64,000 bases of DNA from Adhaeribacter rhizoryzae (GCF_008629685.1 NZ_VWSF01000001.1:558001-622000), one strand, 5' to 3'; positions 33,743-42,781 are shown, counted from the stretch's first letter. Translations and numbers: made by a program. Notes: generated by a model not told the origin, from the sequence alone.

Positions 33743-36154
33743 TTATTCGGTGCGCAGACTTTTGATGGGGTTGGTAGAGGCGGCCCGGTGCGCCAGGTAA
33801 CTAACGGTAACCAAAGTAAACAATAACGAAATAAAGCCGGCTAGTAAGAAAATCCAGGGGCTGATGGTAATGCGGTACGGGAAATCTTGTAACCAAGTAT
33901 GCATGGCGTACCAGGCAATGGGGGTGGCAATTAAGATGGCAATTAGCACCAGTTTGGTAAAATCTTTGGTGAGGAGCAAGGTGATTTGGGCTACCGAAGC
34001 ACCCATTACTTTCCGGATGCCAATTTCTTTGGTGCGTTGCTGCGCCGAAAAAGCCACTAAGCCCAGCAAACCTAAACAGGCAATAAATATAGCCAGCCCC
34101 GCAAAAATGGTAAATACCTGGCTGAGTTTACGTTCCGATTCTACCATTTTCCCAAAATATTCATCCAGAAAATTGTACTCAAAAGGATATTCCGGGGCAA
34201 AAGTTTTCCAGGTTTTTTCGAGGTGCGCCAAGGTAGCCGGAATATTACCGGGCCGCATCCGGATAGTTATTTGGTTGAAAGTACCGGGGTAAACGTGCAT
34301 GATAAACGGCTCTATTTTCTGGTGCAGCGATTTAAAATGAAAATCTTTTACTACCCCCACTACTTTCCCTACTTTCAGTTTGTCCGGCTTCAGCCATTCA
34401 TCCCAAATAATTTCATTTCCCAAGGCTTTTTCAGGAGTGCCAAAACCTAGCTCTTTTGCCGCAGTTTCGTTTATAATATAGGCTTGCTGTTCATCGGTTT
34501 TATAGCTTTTAGAAAACGGCCGGCCGGCTACTATTTGGAGTTTCAGGGTGGAGATATAATCGTAATCTACGGTAAACATGCTGATGGGCCGGTTGTCTTT
34601 ATCACCCCGCAGCCGGATGCCGTCGCCGGCTACTACGCCGCCGGGTTCGCCGTATGAAGCCGATGCCGCAACAATATTGGGGTTGCGCAAAAGCTCGGTT
34701 TTTACTTGTTCGGAGGCTTGCTGCATTTTATCGCCTTGCATATTAAAAACCAATAATTGGTCTTTATCGAACCCCAAATCTTTCTGCTGCAGGTAATTTA
34801 ATTGCCGGTATACAATAGCCGTAGCGGCAATTAAAGCCACCGATATCACAAACTGGGTAATGACCAGCACTTGCCGTAAAGCCGAAAGCCGAAAACCTTT
34901 ACCGGTATTGTTACTTTTTAAAACATCGATGGGCAGGAAAGAAGATAAAAAGAAAGCTGGGTATAGGCCGGCCAACAAGCCGACCGGAATACTGCATAAC
35001 AGCAACCCCGCTACTACCAGAAAATCCTGGCCTAAGTGCAGCCTCAAGGTTTCGCCGGAAAGTTCGTTAAAGTAAGGCAAAGCCAGTTCTACAATAGGAA
35101 TAGCCAGTAAAAATGCTACCAAGGTCATCAGGATCGATTCGCCTAAATATTGCAGAATAAGCTGGCCTTTGTGGGCGCCGATTACCTTACGCACGCCTAC
35201 TTCTTTGGCGCGTTTTAAAGAACGGGCCGTAGCTAGATTCATAAAATTAAAGCAGGCAATTACCAGAATAAACAAAGCAATAACGGCAAAGGCATATACA
35301 AAATTAATGTTACCCCGGTTAGGCTGGTCGTATTCTAAGTGGCCGGAATGCAGGTAAATATCTTTTACCGGCTGCAAATGGAAAACATCGTTAATTCCGG
35401 CTTTAGCTGTAATGGGGGCAACTTCTTTCTCCGTAAAGCGGGCCAATTTTTCTTCGAAGTCAGGGCCCGATGTATTATTTTTTAGGCGGACGTAGGTATA
35501 AAACTGGTGCCAGTTCCAGCTTTGCAGCCGTTCCGGAAAAAATTGCCGCGCAAAAGCAAAAGAAAGAATGATATCGGCTTTTAGATGCGTAGGCGTTTTA
35601 GGCTTCGCCAGCACCCCAGTTACTTTTAATTTTGTATCGTTGTTCAGGCTAATAATTTTGCCGATCGGGTTTTCCGAACCAAAATATTTTTGGGCAACAA
35701 CATCCGAAATAATAACCGCATCCGGGGCGTTAAGCGCGGTTCGGGCATCGCCGTGCTGCAGTGGTAAGGTTAATACCTGTAGAATAGAAGAATCGGCGAG
35801 GTAAAGATTATCTTCATAAAATTCATGCGCTTTGTATTCTATCAGGTTGCCAGGTAATATTATCAGGCGGGCAGCAGCTTCTACTTCCGGAAAATTTTTG
35901 ACCAAGGTTGGCGCTACCATGGGCGGTGTTAAGGTGAGCCATTGCTGTTGGTCACTTTTTTTATTTTCGGTTACAACGCGGTAAATATTATCGGCTTCTT
36001 TGTGGTGGGTATCGTAACTGAGCGATGTGCGCACGTACAAGAAGATAACCAAACAACAGGCAATGCCAATGGCCAGACCTATAATATTTATGAAAGAATA
36101 AAATTTATGACGGAACATGTTCCGGATAGCCAGTTTCAAATAATTCTTCAGCAT
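33743..36154 (-). CDS. MacB/FtsX-type ABC transporter permease (803 aa)
   Basis: This is a long, double-module permease: N-terminal membrane helix (about 20-43), a MacB periplasmic domain (about 45-250), three helices (about 285-400) with the RAKEVGVRKVIGAHKGQL coupling motif, a helix at about 430, a second periplasmic domain and three C-terminal helices with RTKEIGIRKVMGASVAQI. Such proteins act as mechanotransmission pumps for lipoproteins, peptides or lipids. It follows the first permease by 61 bp. Confidence 0.92.
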   Translation of the reverse strand: MLKNYLKLAIRNMFRHKFYSFINIIGLAIGIACCLVIFLYVRTSLSYDTHHKEADNIYRVVTENKKSDQQQWLTLTPPMVAPTLVKNFPEVEAAARLIILPGNLIEYKAHEFYEDNLYLADSSILQVLTLPLQHGDARTALNAPDAVIISDVVAQKYFGSENPIGKIISLNNDTKLKVTGVLAKPKTPTHLKADIILSFAFARQFFPERLQSWNWHQFYTYVRLKNNTSGPDFEEKLARFTEKEVAPITAKAGINDVFHLQPVKDIYLHSGHLEYDQPNRGNINFVYAFAVIALFILVIACFNFMNLATARSLKRAKEVGVRKVIGAHKGQLILQYLGESILMTLVAFLLAIPIVELALPYFNELSGETLRLHLGQDFLVVAGLLLCSIPVGLLAGLYPAFFLSSFLPIDVLKSNNTGKGFRLSALRQVLVITQFVISVALIAATAIVYRQLNYLQQKDLGFDKDQLLVFNMQGDKMQQASEQVKTELLRNPNIVAASASYGEPGGVVAGDGIRLRGDKDNRPISMFTVDYDYISTLKLQIVAGRPFSKSYKTDEQQAYIINETAAKELGFGTPEKALGNEIIWDEWLKPDKLKVGKVVGVVKDFHFKSLHQKIEPFIMHVYPGTFNQITIRMRPGNIPATLAHLEKTWKTFAPEYPFEYNFLDEYFGKMVESERKLSQVFTIFAGLAIFIACLGLLGLVAFSAQQRTKEIGIRKVMGASVAQITLLLTKDFTKLVLIAILIATPIAWYAMHTWLQDFPYRITISPWIFLLAGFISLLFTLVTVSYLAHRAASTNPIKSLRTE

Positions 36155-36215
36155 AATAGTAGCAAATAGGAATTCCTAATTTCTTTTTAGTGGTAGCCTT
36201 TGTCTTAGGATTTAA

Positions 36216-38594
36216 TTACTCTACCCGCAAGTTCTTTATGGGATTAGCAACGGCCGCTTTAAAGGTGCGGGCCGCAATGGTAAGCAGCGCCAGCAACAAC
36301 GTAGCCAAACAGGGCAGCGCAAACAACCACCAGTTCAACGAAATGCGGTAAGGAAAATCTTGCAGCCAGGTATTAATAGCGTAATATCCTACCGGTACCG
36401 AGATGAAAAAGGCCAGGGCTACCACCTTTGTAAAATCGGTAGAAAGCATGAGCACAATATCCGAGACGGCCGCGCCAAATACTTTGCGGATGCCAATTTC
36501 TTTGGTGCGTTGCTGAATAGCCAAAGTAGCTAACCCGAATAAACCAATGCAGGAAATAAATATCGATAAAACAGCGCCCACGGTTATGAGTTGTTTCCAC
36601 TTGGCTTCCTGCTCGTAATTTTTTTCGTTCAAGACATTTATAAAATCGAACTCAAAAGGTTTAAAAGGAAGAACTTTGCGGTGTGTTTGGGCCAGTACCT
36701 TCAGGGTTTGGGGAATATTTTGGGGCTGCATTTTCACCCAAACATCGCCGGAACCAACTACAAATAGCTGCGGACCAATTTTTTCTTTTAAAGAAGCATA
36801 ATGATAATCTTTTACCACGCCCACTACGGTCATGGGGTTAGGATTGCCGTTTACGTTGTAGAGCTTTTTACCAACAGGATTACGCCAGCCGGCGGCTTGG
36901 GCAAAGGTTTCGTTTATGATAACTGCATTTTCGGCATCGGCCGGGAAATCTGGTGAAAAGTTGCGGCCTTTTACGATTGGAATTTGCAGGGTGGGCAAAA
37001 AGTTTTCATCAATCCGGCTAAAAGCAAATTCTATTTCTTTGCCAGCTACTTTAACTACCGTATAATTTTGGCCGGCATCTTTGGTAGCTACCCACTGGAT
37101 GTTGGGATTCTGGGCTAATTCGTTTTTAAATAATTTAACCTCCTCAGCATGGGGCCCGCGGCCTAAATGAATAACCGCCAGATTTTCGTCGTGGTAGCCT
37201 AAATTTTTATGCGTTAAAAAATTAAATTGGTCGTAAACGGCCAAAGTGGCAATCATCAGAAAAGAAGTTACCGCAAACTGAAATATTACCAGACCTTTAG
37301 CTAAGTAGCCGTTGCCATTAAATTTATAGCGGTGTTGCAGCACCATGATAGGCTTAAAACTCGATAACACCAGCGCCGGGTAAAAACCTGCCAGAAATCC
37401 AGTTAACAGAAATAAACCCAGGTAACCGGCCACCAGTTTAGTATTGAGGAGGTAAGGCAAGCTCAGGCGTTTATTCGCTACTTCGTTAAAAAACGGCAAC
37501 GATAGTTCTACCAATACCACGGCCAAAGCAAAAGCCAGGAAACACAACAAAAACGATTCGCCTAAAAATTGAAAAGTAAGCTGCAAGCGGTTGCCACCAA
37601 TTACTTTCCGGATGCCAATTTCTTTGCCGCGTTTAAGCGAATGCGCTACGGTTAGGTTTACAAAATTAATGCAGGCAATAAGCAGCATAAAAATAGCGAT
37701 ACCGGTTAAAATATAAGCATAAACCGGGTTACTGCCGTACTTTAAGCCGTTCCGGACATCGGCATAAGCGGTATCGAGGTGAATTTGCAATAAGGGTTGC
37801 AGGCCAAATTGAATGCTGTTTTTAAAATCAAACTTTGCTTTGGCTTCCTGTAACTCTTCCCGGACTTGTTGCAGAAATACCTGGTTTAGTTTGGGTGCCA
37901 CCTTCTCCGGATTGGCCAAAGGGTTTAAAACCACAAACGTGTTCATGTAAAAGCCTAGCCACGCGTTATCAGGAAAATGGGTTTCGGTATATTTAAAAGG
38001 CAGCAACACCTCGAACTGTAGCGATGAGTTTTGGGGCGGATTTTTAGCAATGCCCGTTACTACAAACGGCTTAAAGGTATCGCCCATTTTCAGCTCAAGG
38101 GTTTTGCCAATGGCCGTTGCATCACCGAAATATTTTTGGGCGGTTTTTTCGGTAAGCACCAGGGAGTTGAGGTTACTTAAGGCTTTTCTGGGGTTGCCGG
38201 CCAGTAGGGGTAAAGAAAAAACAGAGAAAATACTTTCGTCGGCGAATACTACTTCCTGGTTAAAAGTGTTTTCCTGCTGCCGCACAATGTAAAAGTCTTC
38301 CTGCATTCGCACAAAGGCTTCTATTTCGGGTATGGCTTGTTTAAACGATGGCCCTACTACCATGTTGGTACTGCCGGTTTTGGTTACTTCGCCTTCGTTA
38401 ATAATATTGGCTGTTACCCGGTAAATCCGGTCTTTCTTCGCGTGAAAACGGTCGTAGCTGACTTCGTCTTTGATGTACAAAAAAATAAGCATGCAGCACG
38501 CCAACCCTAGACTCAGGCCCCCAATATTAATAAAGGAAAAAACTTTGTTTCGCCAAAGGTTGCGAAAAGCCAGTTTAAAGTAGTTGTGTAGCAT
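36216..38594 (-). CDS. MacB/FtsX-type ABC transporter permease (792 aa)
   Basis: This protein shares the architecture of its downstream neighbour: MacB domain, two FtsX modules with RGKEIGIRKVIGGNRLQL and RTKEIGIRKVFGAAVSDI coupling motifs and about eight membrane segments. The pair probably arose by duplication. It is the first gene of the minus-strand ABC operon, and two TGTTC-N6-GAACA operators lie 218-255 bp upstream. Only a weak -24/-12-like sequence (38620-38633) faces it. Regulation by the NtrC-type regulator at 42.9 kb is inferred. Confidence 0.92.
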   Translation of the reverse strand: MLHNYFKLAFRNLWRNKVFSFINIGGLSLGLACCMLIFLYIKDEVSYDRFHAKKDRIYRVTANIINEGEVTKTGSTNMVVGPSFKQAIPEIEAFVRMQEDFYIVRQQENTFNQEVVFADESIFSVFSLPLLAGNPRKALSNLNSLVLTEKTAQKYFGDATAIGKTLELKMGDTFKPFVVTGIAKNPPQNSSLQFEVLLPFKYTETHFPDNAWLGFYMNTFVVLNPLANPEKVAPKLNQVFLQQVREELQEAKAKFDFKNSIQFGLQPLLQIHLDTAYADVRNGLKYGSNPVYAYILTGIAIFMLLIACINFVNLTVAHSLKRGKEIGIRKVIGGNRLQLTFQFLGESFLLCFLAFALAVVLVELSLPFFNEVANKRLSLPYLLNTKLVAGYLGLFLLTGFLAGFYPALVLSSFKPIMVLQHRYKFNGNGYLAKGLVIFQFAVTSFLMIATLAVYDQFNFLTHKNLGYHDENLAVIHLGRGPHAEEVKLFKNELAQNPNIQWVATKDAGQNYTVVKVAGKEIEFAFSRIDENFLPTLQIPIVKGRNFSPDFPADAENAVIINETFAQAAGWRNPVGKKLYNVNGNPNPMTVVGVVKDYHYASLKEKIGPQLFVVGSGDVWVKMQPQNIPQTLKVLAQTHRKVLPFKPFEFDFINVLNEKNYEQEAKWKQLITVGAVLSIFISCIGLFGLATLAIQQRTKEIGIRKVFGAAVSDIVLMLSTDFTKVVALAFFISVPVGYYAINTWLQDFPYRISLNWWLFALPCLATLLLALLTIAARTFKAAVANPIKNLRVE

Positions 38595-38811
38595 CGCCTT
38601 GTTTTTACAATTTACTTATGCCGATAATCTTCCGGAAATAGTGCTTAAGCCAGTTTAATATTTTACTAAAACGGCCAAACAAGCATACTATCCTATATTA
38701 GAAAGCTTGGTCAAGATGGTTTCTTTTAGTCTTAATACTTAGGCCAATTTATATGCCATTAAAATAATTTATTGATTATCAGATATTTATTAAACAAAGC
38801 AGCTTGTTGCC

Positions 38812-38827
38812 TGTTCATAGTTGAACA
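38812..38827. promoter_or_regulatory. Operator 1: TGTTC-N6-GAACA
   Basis: TGTTCATAGTTGAACA, a 16-bp dyad that extends to CTGTTC/GAACAG. Its centre is 22 bp from operator 2, two helical turns. It is about 200 bp upstream of the -24/-12 element, as expected for an enhancer. Confidence 0.72.
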
Positions 38828-38833
38828 GTTTGC

Positions 38834-38849
38834 TGTTCGGGCGTGAACA
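38834..38849. promoter_or_regulatory. Operator 2: TGTTC-N6-GAACA
   Basis: TGTTCGGGCGTGAACA, identical in its ten outer bases to operator 1 and to the two sites upstream of the response regulator, but with an unrelated spacer. Confidence 0.72.
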
Positions 38850-39028
38850 GGTTTTGTAATAGCTGGAGAAAAGTATTTATTTCTAAGCAGCCAGCGCGCG
38901 CTTTAGCAGCCATATTATTTAAATAAAACAAACTTCTTACTTCAAGCGAATTTAAATTACCCATAACTATGAATTAATACGTAGCTTTGCTCGTTACATA
39001 AGTAGTATTACGGATAGGGCTTCAGGGC

Positions 39029-39043
39029 TGGCTGTATTATTGC
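39029..39043 (+). promoter_or_regulatory. Sigma-54 (-24/-12) promoter upstream of the desaturase
   Basis: TGGC-N7-TTGC with exact GG-N10-GC spacing, followed by T. It matches the RpoN core consensus. Transcription would start near 39055, about 160 bp before the desaturase ATG. Confidence 0.7.
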
Positions 39044-39215
39044 TTTTTATCCTAATATTCTATCGGTCAAAGATTTAGTTTGTGGCCGCCTGTAAAAAGA
39101 CCTTCTGTTAATTTAATCTAATTCATTATCTGCTATGCCGGCACGGTAATATTTTTGATAACCTTAGTTGCGGGAATTTCTCTTTTTATTTTTTATTTAT
39201 TCCCAACTATAGTAT

Positions 39216-40334
39216 ATGTCATCAAAAGTAAAATTCATAAACACGCATCAATCTCAATTTTTTGCAACTGTCCGGCAACGGGTCGATAACTATTTTAAAG
39301 AAAACAATATTTCGAAGCATGCCAATACGGCCATGTGGGGTAAAGTAATATTTTACTTAACCGGTTTTTTAACGCTTTATCTGCTTATTTTATCTAACCA
39401 GTTTAGCCTCTGGACCATGTTTGGGCTGGCTTTGCTGCTGGGCGTTTTTTGTGCCTTTATTGGCTTTAATATTTGCCACGATGCGGTGCACGGCTCTTTT
39501 TCTGCTAACCAGAAAGTAAACAAAGTATTTGGTTTTGTATTTAATCTCATTGGGGCTAGTCCGTACGTGTGGAGCATTACGCATAATGTGGTGCATCATA
39601 CCTATACCAATATTCCGGGCCACGACGAAGATATTGATGTAGCCAAAGGCCTCATTCGGATTTCGGAAGAAGAAAAGGTAAATAAATTGCAGCGGTATCA
39701 GCACCTTTACGCTTTTGCCTTGTATAGTTTTGCTTCTATTTCCTGGGTGTTCCGCAAAGACTTTGTCAAGTTTTTTCAGAAAAAAATAGGAGAACATGCC
39801 AGCCCGAAGCATCCTAAAAAAGAATATTTTAACCTGTTCTTTTACAAGGCTATTTATTATTTTTTCTTTATCGGGTTGCCGTTGCTGGTGTTAAATATTA
39901 CCTGGTGGCAGTTTCTGATTGGGTTTATTTGTATGCACCTGGCCGAAGGATTGGTAATGGGATTGGTATTTCAGTTGGCGCACGTAGTAGAAGGTACCGA
40001 TTTTCCGGTGCCCAATGTACAAGGCAACATGGAAGAAGCCTGGGCCGACCACCAGATGCGGACCACGGCTAATTTCTCAACGCAAAGCAAAATGGCCGGC
40101 TTTTTACTTGGTGGCCTGAACCGGCAAATAGAGCATCATCTTTTTCCCAAATATTGTCATATTCATTACCCGGCTATTTCGGTTATATTAAAAAAAACGG
40201 CTCTGGAATTTAACTTGCCTTACCTCGAAAGCCCTTCATTTGGAGCCGCCTTGCGATCGCATTACCGGATGCTTAAAAAATTTGGTAAACACGCTTATTC
40301 AGAGCGCGAAAAGCAAGCTTTAATGGCTGCGTAG
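39216..40334 (+). CDS. Membrane fatty acid desaturase (acyl-lipid/acyl-CoA type)
   Basis: This 372-residue di-iron desaturase has three histidine boxes: H88-DAV-H92, H123-NVV-HH (127-128) and QIEHH ending at 307-308. The Gln in the third box is typical of front-end and related desaturases. Several membrane helices surround the boxes. It would introduce double bases into membrane acyl chains and so tune fluidity. A sigma-54 promoter and NtrC-type operators upstream suggest control by the regulator at 42.9 kb (inference). Confidence 0.92.
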   Translation: MSSKVKFINTHQSQFFATVRQRVDNYFKENNISKHANTAMWGKVIFYLTGFLTLYLLILSNQFSLWTMFGLALLLGVFCAFIGFNICHDAVHGSFSANQKVNKVFGFVFNLIGASPYVWSITHNVVHHTYTNIPGHDEDIDVAKGLIRISEEEKVNKLQRYQHLYAFALYSFASISWVFRKDFVKFFQKKIGEHASPKHPKKEYFNLFFYKAIYYFFFIGLPLLVLNITWWQFLIGFICMHLAEGLVMGLVFQLAHVVEGTDFPVPNVQGNMEEAWADHQMRTTANFSTQSKMAGFLLGGLNRQIEHHLFPKYCHIHYPAISVILKKTALEFNLPYLESPSFGAALRSHYRMLKKFGKHAYSEREKQALMAA

Positions 40335-40549
40335 GTTTACCATAACATTCTTAAATTATTAATATTATTCTGGGCTTCGCAGCCGTAAAGTAACCTATTA
40401 ATAATATTTAATTCCGGGTAGTTTTTTGCCTGGTTAAAGGTTGGCTGAAGCAGATGTTTTAGCCGGCCGGTTTAAAATAAATCTTTTATTTTGAACGAAG
40501 TACAGTTAAAAAAAATAGTTAACGTATACCTTAATATAACAACCAGCTT

Positions 40550-40702
40550 ATGAACTTAATATTCTTGTTTTCTTTGTTGATTGTAGCCGGAATGGTTATT
40601 AATCTTAAATATATAGCAGAGGCAGTACGCAAATTGCTGGTGCCTCAGCGGCAGTTAGTGCCGCAAACAGCCCCGGTGGGAAATTCCATCGAAAAAAAGT
40701 AA
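40550..40702 (+). CDS. Small single-pass membrane protein (50 aa)
   Basis: A 50-residue frame starts MNLIFLFSLLIVAGMVINLK, a clear hydrophobic helix, and continues with a basic amphipathic segment (YIAEAVRKLLVPQRQ) and a polar tail. The layout resembles small inner-membrane proteins with a cytoplasmic C-terminus. It is not recognised as a family. Same-strand position between the desaturase and the small genes that follow is suggestive only. Confidence 0.5.
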   Translation: MNLIFLFSLLIVAGMVINLKYIAEAVRKLLVPQRQLVPQTAPVGNSIEKK

Positions 40703-40897
40703 TAGGCCTTGTGCTTATACAATATTCCTGGTTAGCGAAGAGAATAAATTCTCTTTGCTAACTTTTAGTAATATATAACTTCTGAAACCAGGTACCTGGC
40801 TCTTCTAAATATTTCGGCCAGCCTCATGCTGCCTTGCTATTACCTGCCTTCATCTACCGCGCTAAATTTCTTATTAACCAACTTTTATTTTAAAAAC

Positions 40898-41077
40898 ATG
40901 CCTAAAAATTTCAAAACGGGTGATTCCGTAATTCTTAAATCTGGTAATAAAATGATGACCGTTGATTACCTAACCAAAACCGGCCTTTACAACTGCCGCT
41001 GGTACGAAGGCATGGCCTTGAAAGAGGCGACTTTTAACCCCGAAGACTTGTTGCTGAAAAATCGGAAGCATGGTTAA
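40898..41077 (+). CDS. DUF2158 (YodC-like) small protein
   Basis: The 59-residue protein matches the DUF2158 pattern: FKTGDSVILKSGNKMMTVDY at the N-terminus, then a CRWYEG core and an F-x-PEDLLL end. The ATG at 40898 was chosen because the pattern starts there; an upstream in-frame ATG would add an unrelated hydrophobic stretch. The family has an SH3-like fold and no established function. Confidence 0.85.
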   Translation: MPKNFKTGDSVILKSGNKMMTVDYLTKTGLYNCRWYEGMALKEATFNPEDLLLKNRKHG

Positions 41078-41133
41078 ATAACCATTGTTTAGATAATATT
41101 TTTTATAATAAATTTTAAATTAAAGTGTAAAGT

Positions 41134-41391
41134 ATGGTAGCGAGTAAAGAAATAATACCCCTGGACGATGTTAAAAAAGAGATGCTGGAGTTTTGTTTAG
41201 AACCGCAGAACCAGAAAACCATATTAGAACACATTCAGGTACCGGTTTCTACTGATAATTACAAAAGGTATGTGGCCGTGTTGTTGAAGCAACGATTTAT
41301 TAAATCGGACCAGGATCGAAACCGGAATTCTATAAAACAACAATACGTAATCACCCAAAAAGGCTTAAACTACCTGAAAGCCATTTCCTGA
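41134..41391 (+). CDS. Small winged-helix-like protein (85 aa)
   Basis: The sequence reads as a winged helix: helices EMLEFCLEPQNQKTILEHI and YKRYVAVLLKQRF, then a beta wing (IKQQYVITQKGLNYL). It resembles the C-terminal winged helix seen in Fic-type and related proteins, but stands alone. DNA binding is plausible and no target is known. It lies 56 bp after DUF2158 and may share its transcript. Confidence 0.65.
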   Translation: MVASKEIIPLDDVKKEMLEFCLEPQNQKTILEHIQVPVSTDNYKRYVAVLLKQRFIKSDQDRNRNSIKQQYVITQKGLNYLKAIS

Positions 41392-41501
41392 TAAACTACT
41401 CTCTCTTTTTTCTTACGCAATAATTTACTGCCGCAATATTTTTGCTTTCAGTAGTAGTTGCGCTGTTACTGCACCGGAACGCCGCCTTTTTTTCAATTCT
41501 T

Positions 41502-42068
41502 ATGTCTACTGATTTCGTTAAAAGCCCTATGCAGCTTAAATATGAGCTGGATAAAATTAATATTGAACTTGTTTCGTTGCTGAAAAACTGGAAGAAGAAA
41601 AAGAATGAATATTTAGCCCGCCTCGTCGGGTACCGGGCCGAATTAAAAGAATTTAAAGCGGTTTTAGCAGCTACCGAAGAAGGTCATAAATCCTTTCTGG
41701 ACCTGGTACATCCCATTCTGGAATTATCAATTCTGGAATTATCAAACGCATCTGACAATAACGTAAGTCCTGTTTCCGGTACAGAGCCGCCGGTGCTGGC
41801 TAAAGGCGAAACAAATTACCTGCGCCAATTAAAAGAATTTGTTAAGGCGGCTCAGGAAAAAGAAACCGCGCGTATAACGCAGGCCAGGAGCGTTTACAAA
41901 ACCAACTCGGAGCATATATTGCGTAAAACAAAAGAGATTTATAGGGCTATGGAAGAAGAAAAAGGGCAAGTAGATGCTTATGCCGTTATTCTGACCAACA
42001 ATTGTAAGGCTACCGAAAAGCAACTAGAGGTTCAATTAAAAACGAGCGGCATTGGTATTGGTTTATAG
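41502..42068 (+). CDS. Hypothetical coiled-coil protein (188 aa)
   Basis: The protein is not recognised. It is highly charged and helical, with likely coiled coils at about 10-65 and 105-175 separated by a Ser/Pro-rich linker. No signal peptide is present. An internal tandem duplication repeats ILELS. The start at 41502 was preferred to an upstream in-frame codon that adds a hydrophobic, non-conserved-looking prefix. Confidence 0.55.
   Translation: MSTDFVKSPMQLKYELDKINIELVSLLKNWKKKKNEYLARLVGYRAELKEFKAVLAATEEGHKSFLDLVHPILELSILELSNASDNNVSPVSGTEPPVLAKGETNYLRQLKEFVKAAQEKETARITQARSVYKTNSEHILRKTKEIYRAMEEEKGQVDAYAVILTNNCKATEKQLEVQLKTSGIGIGL
41715..41744. repeat. Perfect 15-bp in-frame tandem duplication
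   Basis: ATTCTGGAATTATCA occurs twice head to tail inside the coiled-coil gene, adding five residues (ILELS). The perfect identity suggests a recent slippage event. Confidence 0.95.
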
Positions 42069-42177
42069 CCATGCCTAATATTTTATTAATCTTCGGGTAA
42101 TGTATCGCTAATGTTTAACCAGCTGCTGGTTGCCAAAAAACTTAATATTGCTTACACAGTTGGTTCTGGGTAAAAAA

Positions 42178-42621
42178 TCAGCGTTTAAAAACCTTCTGCA
42201 TAATAGCAATACCGTCCTGAGTCGGGAAATCTAATTTTATTTCGGTAGAAGTAATTTTTAAGGTGCCGCTATTCCGGAACGTTTTGCCATTCAGTTCCAG
42301 CGTGTAATCACCGTTTTGTAAAGCACCTAAATCAATTTTGGCGCGGGCCGGCCCTAAAGCATTCGCGCAATAATTAATTTTATCGATGCCAGAAAAATTA
42401 ATCCGGAAAAAATTTGGCTGAACTTCCTGCGTGGTAAGCAAATTGAAATTAGAGCAGGTGTACGTTTGTTCGGTAGCGCAGTACAGAAAAATTCTTTTTT
42501 CGTTAGCAATATTTACCTCAGCGGGTTCTATCTGAATGGTAGAACTAATGGGGTGCGTAGTTGCTGCTTCTTCGCAGCTCAGGAGCAGCAGCAATCCCAG
42601 AATATAGCCTATTTTGCGCAT
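42178..42621 (-). CDS. Hypothetical lipoprotein (147 aa)
   Basis: A lipoprotein signal with LLSC lipobox (Cys16) is followed by a beta-rich domain with several cysteines (residues around CATEQTYTCSNF and INYCANAL) that could form disulfides. The family is not recognised. It is divergent from the sigma-54 regulator, and the second operator pair lies in the shared upstream gap, so it might belong to the same regulon. Confidence 0.65.
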   Translation of the reverse strand: MRKIGYILGLLLLLSCEEAATTHPISSTIQIEPAEVNIANEKRIFLYCATEQTYTCSNFNLLTTQEVQPNFFRINFSGIDKINYCANALGPARAKIDLGALQNGDYTLELNGKTFRNSGTLKITSTEIKLDFPTQDGIAIMQKVFKR

Positions 42622-42742
42622 ACAGTTAGCTTTATAAAAGTAATGCCTTTATAAAAACAGACCCTAACCTTTGGCGCTTGGTTGCAAGCCAATATTTATT
42701 TAATAGCTTGGCAAACCTAAACCAATATTTAAATTCCGCAGG

Positions 42743-42758
42743 TGTTCAGTTCTGAACA
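42743..42758. promoter_or_regulatory. Operator 3: TGTTC-N6-GAACA
   Basis: TGTTCAGTTCTGAACA, extended to a 22-bp near-perfect palindrome (AGGTGTTCAG arms). It lies about 130 bp before the response regulator start and 23 bp, centre to centre, from operator 4. Confidence 0.75.
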
Positions 42759-42765
42759 CCTGTTT

Positions 42766-42781
42766 TGTTCACCGCCGAACA
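42766..42781. promoter_or_regulatory. Operator 4: TGTTC-N6-GAACA
   Basis: TGTTCACCGCCGAACA, paired with operator 3 in the same way as operators 1 and 2. A CACTTTTG sequence overlapping its right end is one base from a primary-sigma -7 box. Confidence 0.72.

Larger units (their letters stand above)
38595..39215. other. 621-bp divergent control region
   Basis: This long gap between the ABC permease and the desaturase holds the tandem operator pair, a TAGCTTTG primary-sigma -7 box at 38982-38989 and an ideal sigma-54 element at 39029-39043, the last two pointing at the desaturase. No gene was recognised in it. Confidence 0.7.

Noticed and set aside
38620-38633. Minus-strand -24/-12-like sequence facing the permease operon
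   Set aside because: Only the GG and GC cores match; the flanking bases are poor. Mentioned as a question, not as a feature.
42671-42684. TGGC-N6-TTGC sequence upstream of the sigma-54 regulator
   Set aside because: Spacing is one base short of the sigma-54 core, and it lies upstream of the operators, in the wrong position for the regulator gene.
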